From Candidatus Vogelbacteria bacterium (lineage in GTDB: Bacteria; Patescibacteria; Paceibacteria; UBA9973; UBA12445), in NCBI GenBank assembly GCA_016201425.1, contig JACQCW010000020.1, positions 1 to 9,507 of the forward strand: a DNA stretch of 9,507 bases. The letters run 5' to 3'. Positions 6,916 to 9,507 of this stretch are shown here, piece after piece; the first letter of the stretch is position 1, and each line of letters starts with the position of its first letter. The notes beneath the pieces were generated by a model. That model was given only the letters and a program-made list of their open reading frames with translations, did no database searches and was not told the origin of the DNA. Made by a program: the position numbers and the translations under genes.

Positions 6916-6965
6916 GCCCAATTTTGGGCGGTGTGTATGGTTCTTTGACTTCCACCTTAGGTGGA
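6916..6965 (+). promoter_or_regulatory. two hairpins in the 5' leader of the SIMPL gene
   Basis: The first is GCCCA-ATTT-TGGGC (6916-6929). The second is TCCACC-TTA-GGTGGA (6951-6965), ending just before the purine-rich ribosome binding region (GAGAAGGGAAG, 6964-6974). A competing pairing of ACTTCC (6948-6953) with GGAAGT (6970-6975) would cover that region directly. Neither is followed by a T run, so they are not terminators. Control of translation is possible but unproven. Confidence 0.4.
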
Positions 6966-6981
6966 GAAGGGAAGTGTTGAG

Positions 6982-7644
6982 ATGGGAAAGAATAAGCCGA
7001 TTGTTTCGTTTACTGGTGAAGGCTTTGTTAAGGTTACGCCGAATCAAGCTGTTGTCACTCTCACGGTACATGCTAGGAGTAATGACTGCGTTGGTGATGC
7101 CATAACAAAGCAGACAAAGCAGAAGAGCGATCTTCTGGGATTCCTTCGTGGTCTCAAGGTTGATGACAAGAACATTCTTTCGTCCGGGTATACAAACGGA
7201 CCGGAGCTAGAGTACGACAACACTCGGCACAAGAATCTCGAGACGGGTTGGTTCTTGGCTACCGAGAGCGTGACCGTACGTGTTGCCACTGAGCTTGCCG
7301 GAAAGGTTTCGGGCGGGGCTTCGAAGTGGGCCAAGGTTGATAGTACGAGCTTCGTTGTGAGCCGGACATTGGCTCGCGAGACGAGGGAGAAGGCAACCGA
7401 GATTGCCATTGCAGACGCAGAGGCCAAGGCCTCTAAGCGGGCAGCTCGGCTCAGTCTGAAGCTAGGTGACCTGGTTGGATTCGTTGAGGGTGGCAACGGC
7501 CAAACTCCGCAGCCCCAGATGAATCGCATGCACTCACTGGCACTCGCGGCGGGGGCTGAGGCGTATGATGGTTCTGACGCGTCGCTTTCTGTCGGCGAGG
7601 CAGAGATCTCTGCGGCCGTTGTTTTGACCTATGAGCTGAAGTAG
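6982..7644 (+). CDS. SIMPL (DUF541) domain protein
   Basis: Residues about 5-220 match the SIMPL/DUF541 fold: the opening VSFTGEGFVKVTPNQAVVTL (9-28) and the closing AEISAAVVLTYELK are typical. In between are LKVDDKNILSSGY and a central ATEIAIADAEAKASKRAARL helix. Relatives are often periplasmic and tied to stress tolerance or outer-surface assembly, but their biochemistry is unclear. This copy has no signal peptide or membrane helix, so it should be cytoplasmic. I chose ATG 6982 (220 aa) over GTG 6961, because AAGGG at 6967-6971 lies 10 bases upstream and the 6961 GTG sits inside a leader hairpin. GC is markedly high (38 of 60 in a sample at 7261-7320) compared with rseP (21 of 60 at 5221-5280). 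A strong terminator closes it as a single-gene unit. Confidence 0.88.
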   Translation: MGKNKPIVSFTGEGFVKVTPNQAVVTLTVHARSNDCVGDAITKQTKQKSDLLGFLRGLKVDDKNILSSGYTNGPELEYDNTRHKNLETGWFLATESVTVRVATELAGKVSGGASKWAKVDSTSFVVSRTLARETREKATEIAIADAEAKASKRAARLSLKLGDLVGFVEGGNGQTPQPQMNRMHSLALAAGAEAYDGSDASLSVGEAEISAAVVLTYELK

Positions 7645-7651
7645 TTTTGAG

Positions 7652-7685
7652 TCCCGATTTTCGCTTTGCGAGATCGGGATTTTTT
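7652..7685 (+). terminator. strong intrinsic terminator after the SIMPL gene
   Basis: TCCCGAT (7652-7658) pairs with ATCGGGA (7673-7679), and an inner stem TCGC (7661-7664) pairs with GCGA (7668-7671) around TTT. Six T follow at 7680-7685. It begins 8 bases after the SIMPL stop and separates that gene from the flavoprotein operon. Confidence 0.92.
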
Positions 7686-7687
7686 AT

Positions 7688-7716
7688 TTGACTATCTTTT
7701 ACCAAGATGTTAGTTT
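7688..7716 (+). promoter_or_regulatory. weak candidate promoter of the flavoprotein operon
   Basis: TTGACT at 7688-7693 is a 5-of-6 match to a -35, with TAGTTT at 7711-7716 (3 of 6) 17 bases on. It starts 2 bases after the T tail of the preceding terminator, so some promoter is needed in 7686-7758 for the genes beyond. TTGAAA at 7722-7727 is an alternative -35 without a good -10. Confidence 0.25.
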
Positions 7717-7771
7717 CAGGTTTGAAATACATGGACATTTAAAACTTAAACAATTAGTAAGGAGGCATGAA

Positions 7772-8101
7772 ATGCAAGGAAAGTTTAGCACTGGGACACT
7801 TTCGCGCGAGGCTCATGAAGTACAAGATTCGCGCTATCGTGAGGGGCATAAGTACGACATTGTCATCATTGGGACGGGTATGGCAGCCTTGACCTTCGCT
7901 GCTCTTGAGGCGCATTCTGGTAAAAAAGTTTGTATGCTTGAGGCACATGACGTGCCGGGTGGCTATGCGCACTCCTTCAAATATCCGACCAAGTATGGTG
8001 AGTTCTCTTTCTGTGCACAGGTGCATTACATTTGGGGTTGTGGACCTGGGGGGCTTATCCAGGACAGGGCGAGAACGTTCGCAAGTTTACACGAATTCTA
8101 G
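7772..8101 (+). CDS. FAD-dependent desaturase/isomerase-like protein, N-terminal part (frameshifted)
   Basis: This is the first part of a flavoprotein of the phytoene desaturase/carotenoid isomerase/retinol saturase superfamily, broken by a -1 shift at 8048-8053. The ATG at 7772 follows AAGGAGG (7759-7765) with a 6-base spacer. Residues 28-60 form the Rossmann FAD-binding unit: YDIVIIGTGMAAL (28-40), with the last Gly of GxGxxG replaced by Ala, and the acidic ribose ligand Glu57 in CMLEAHDVPGGYAHSF (54-69). VHYIWGCGPGG (84-94) is the usual motif after the dinucleotide fold. After residue 94 the frame leaves the family (LIQDRARTFASLHEF) and stops at 8099-8101, while the correct continuation is found in the -1 frame. 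The joined product would be 503 residues, the normal size. Confidence 0.85.
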   Translation: MQGKFSTGTLSREAHEVQDSRYREGHKYDIVIIGTGMAALTFAALEAHSGKKVCMLEAHDVPGGYAHSFKYPTKYGEFSFCAQVHYIWGCGPGGLIQDRARTFASLHEF

Positions 8102-9282
8102 AGAGGATTCGGGCCGAGGTTAAGGCACTGCCAGATCGAAAGATTAACTGGTGGGAATACATTACAAAGGGTTGGAATTTTCGGACTCTCTGGATGTATC
8201 AGAACAAAACTCTCCAGAACGTTTTTGATGAGTGTAATCTAAGTCGTGAGGCGCAGGCTGTGCTTATTGCTCAGGCTGGAGACTTCATGGCGCCACCAAA
8301 CGAACTTTCAATTTTTGCTTACACAGGACTCTTTGGTGGCTACAACACCGGGGCGTATTACCCGACAAAACATTTCAACCACTTCATTCAAAAGGTCGTC
8401 GAATCGATCGAGGGTCATGAGGGCTGTCATATTTACTACGAGACGCCCGTTTCGAAGATTAACGTCGATGGCGACAAAGTTACGAGTATTGAAACTGAAG
8501 ATGGCAAAGTTTTTACCGCAGATCGTTACATTTGTAACATGGACCCACAACTTGCTTCATATATGATTGGACGGGAAAAGTTCCCAGCTGATTATATTGA
8601 AAAGCTTGATTACGACTACTCTCATACTGGGTTGATGGTTTATCTCGGGCTTCACGGTCTTGATCTTCGGGAAAAAGGTTTTGGTAAGTTTAACACCTGG
8701 CACCTTGAGCGTTGGGATATGAATCAAACGTGGCGAGAAGGTCTTGCCGGTGGTTACAGTAAGCCGTGGGTCTTTATGGGCACACCATCGCTTCATTCAG
8801 ATGTGCCTGGGATTGTTCCTGCCGGTTGCCACATTCTTGAGGTTGAGACCTTGGGAGGCTACGACTACTTCAAAAAGTTTTTGAAGCAAGGTCAGAAGGC
8901 ATACAAAGAGGAGAAATGGCGTGTTGCGAACCGACTTCTTTCAATCGTTCGAGAGAAGTACATTCCTGAACTTAACAATCACATTGCTCTTAAACTTGTC
9001 GGGAGTCCAACTACAAACGAGGACTTCTGCCGAGCACCTAGGGGCAATGCGTATGGTTCGCACCTTACACCCAAGAACATGGGCTTGGGGCGACTGAAGT
9101 CTGATTCCCCATTTAGGAATTTGTACTTCTGCAACGCATCAAGTGGTTATGGTGGAATCTGCCCGACAGTTGGCACAGGCAACGCTCTTTACATGAAGCT
9201 TACTGGGGACGTTTTCTATCGTCCCTCGGAAGAGCCATCTGATAATGAGCTGGTGAAGATGGTGAGAGGAGGTAATCAGTGA
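8053..9282 (+). CDS. FAD-dependent desaturase/isomerase-like protein, C-terminal part
   Basis: This is the continuation of the flavoprotein that starts at 7772, read in the -1 frame; a caller treating it separately could start at TTG 8032. It contributes residues 95-503 of the joined protein. Visible family features are the GAYYPTKHFNHFIQKV stretch (about 194-209), which resembles the substrate-loop/second-FAD region of CrtI and CrtISO, the IxVDGDKVTSIETEDG strands and then the YICNMDP turn. Near the end come RGNAYGSHLTP (424-434) and NLYFCNASSGYGGICPTVGTG (450-470; given as NLYFCNASSG and YGGICPTVGTG), the C-terminal FAD-contacting region. The substrate is not evident; a carotenoid, retinoid or other polyprenoid is a family-based guess. 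The stop at 9280 overlaps the next gene's GTG start, so the two are translationally coupled. A sample at 9121-9180 counts 31 of 60 G or C. Confidence 0.85.
   Translation, partial: AYPGQGENVRKFTRILERIRAEVKALPDRKINWWEYITKGWNFRTLWMYQNKTLQNVFDECNLSREAQAVLIAQAGDFMAPPNELSIFAYTGLFGGYNTGAYYPTKHFNHFIQKVVESIEGHEGCHIYYETPVSKINVDGDKVTSIETEDGKVFTADRYICNMDPQLASYMIGREKFPADYIEKLDYDYSHTGLMVYLGLHGLDLREKGFGKFNTWHLERWDMNQTWREGLAGGYSKPWVFMGTPSLHSDVPGIVPAGCHILEVETLGGYDYFKKFLKQGQKAYKEEKWRVANRLLSIVREKYIPELNNHIALKLVGSPTTNEDFCRAPRGNAYGSHLTPKNMGLGRLKSDSPFRNLYFCNASSGYGGICPTVGTGNALYMKLTGDVFYRPSEEPSDNELVKMVRGGNQ
9266..9273 (+). promoter_or_regulatory. ribosome binding site fixing the GTG start of the second flavoprotein
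   Basis: GAGGAGGT at 9266-9273 lies within the end of the preceding gene and is 5 bases from GTG 9279. It decides this start over later codons and explains the 4-base GTGA overlap. Confidence 0.8.
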
Positions 9283-9507
9283 ACGAGCAAGAAAAGTGGG
9301 ACGTTGGTGTAATTGGTGCGGGGCCGGGAGGTCTCTCGGCCGCGCATGAATTACGGAAGACAGGTAAGTTTAACGTCGTTGTCTTTGAGGCCGGAGCACA
9401 GGTTGGTGGACGCGCTTCAACTAGAGTGAAAGATGGACTTGCGTTTGATCGCGGTGCCAACTTCTACGTTTTGAAGTACAACAACACGGCGGAGATTGCG
9501 AAAGAGC
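9279..9507 (+). CDS. FAD-dependent amine oxidase/desaturase-like protein, 5' part
   Basis: The gene runs off the right edge; 76 codons are visible. The start GTG at 9279 overlaps the previous stop by 4 bases. The N-terminus is an FAD-binding Rossmann fold: VGVIGAGPGGLSAAHEL (9-25) with the complete GxGxxG, then the acidic ribose ligand Glu37 in VVVFEAGAQVGGRAST (33-48) and the GLAFDRGANFYVL strand (53-65). This GGR-(A/T)xT pattern is typical of the flavin amine oxidase, protoporphyrinogen oxidase and phytoene desaturase group. The substrate cannot be told from the fragment. With the preceding gene it forms a coupled pair of flavoproteins, suggesting successive steps in one pathway. Confidence 0.88.
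   Translation, partial: MNEQEKWDVGVIGAGPGGLSAAHELRKTGKFNVVVFEAGAQVGGRASTRVKDGLAFDRGANFYVLKYNNTAEIAKE

Noticed and set aside
6961..6981. GTG 6961 as start of the SIMPL protein
   Set aside because: It lies within the GGTGGA arm of a hairpin and has no ribosome binding site; ATG 6982 has a purine-rich site and gives the family's usual N-terminus.
7044..7738. Two minus-strand open frames (7044-7529 and 7451-7738) in the SIMPL region
   Set aside because: High GC lengthens antisense frames; the products are low-complexity Arg/Ser/Pro-rich, and the second runs through the terminator.
7688..7771. In-frame upstream extension of the first flavoprotein to 7688
   Set aside because: It starts just past the terminator T run without a ribosome binding site; ATG 7772 has AAGGAGG at ideal spacing.
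8053..8101. Programmed -1 frameshifting as the preferred explanation of the flavoprotein break
   Set aside because: There is no convincing stimulatory stem or internal Shine-Dalgarno site close to the G run; a G-run length error or mutation is simpler.
1..9507. UGA-as-glycine code, as in some Patescibacteria
   Set aside because: No in-frame TGA interrupts conserved regions, and TGA serves as the stop of the first flavoprotein at 9280-9282.
1..9507. CRISPR array, tRNA, rRNA, transposase or integrase
   Set aside because: No regularly spaced repeats, cloverleaf-like segments or recombinase motifs were seen on either strand.

Overview
The window reads as a compact bacterial chromosome segment, most likely from the Candidate Phyla Radiation (Patescibacteria, Parcubacteria-like). 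This is inferred from gene order and style, not from a marker gene. The signs are very short intergenic gaps, a minimal cell-envelope/translation cluster (murA, mreB, a delta'-like clamp-loader subunit, frr, rseP), almost no Shine-Dalgarno sites in that cluster, and a DUF4382-type exported protein. The standard bacterial code fits all genes; TAA, TAG and TGA are all used as stops.

Layout. Positions 1-193 are non-coding, with a weak terminator-like hairpin. Two small genes follow: an unrecognised 140-residue protein (194-616) and a 121-residue protein resembling the phage-associated DUF7448 family (746-1111). The second has a consensus sigma70-type promoter (TTGACA-N17-TATAAT, 651-679). Directly after it, at about 1128, the sequence drops into a murA reading frame that lacks its first ~55 codons, including the conserved Lys-Asn of the active site. 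From there to 5733 runs a tightly packed, AT-rich, plus-strand cluster: murA' (1128-2231), mreB (2253-3266), delta'-like holB (3273-3995), frr (4026-4577) and rseP (4582-5733). A convergent gene for an exported DUF4382 protein lies at 5743-6768 on the minus strand.

After a ~210-base divergent intergenic region comes a GC-richer block: a SIMPL/DUF541 protein (6982-7644) closed by a strong intrinsic terminator (7652-7685), then the start of an operon of at least two FAD-dependent oxidoreductases. The first resembles the phytoene desaturase/carotenoid isomerase/retinol saturase superfamily (7772-9282) and carries a -1 frameshift at a G6 run (8048-8053). The second (9279 to beyond the window end) overlaps it by 4 bases and begins like a flavin amine oxidase/desaturase.

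How the genes fit together. MurA (peptidoglycan precursor), MreB (rod-shape scaffold) and RseP (site-2 protease) are cell-envelope genes; the delta' and RRF genes are replication and translation housekeeping. The flanking genes form a different class, with mostly higher GC and mostly AGGAGG-type ribosome binding sites, which suggests separate origin or a different expression mode. The points most worth checking are the murA truncation at a composition boundary, the frameshifted flavoprotein and the two-flavoprotein operon.
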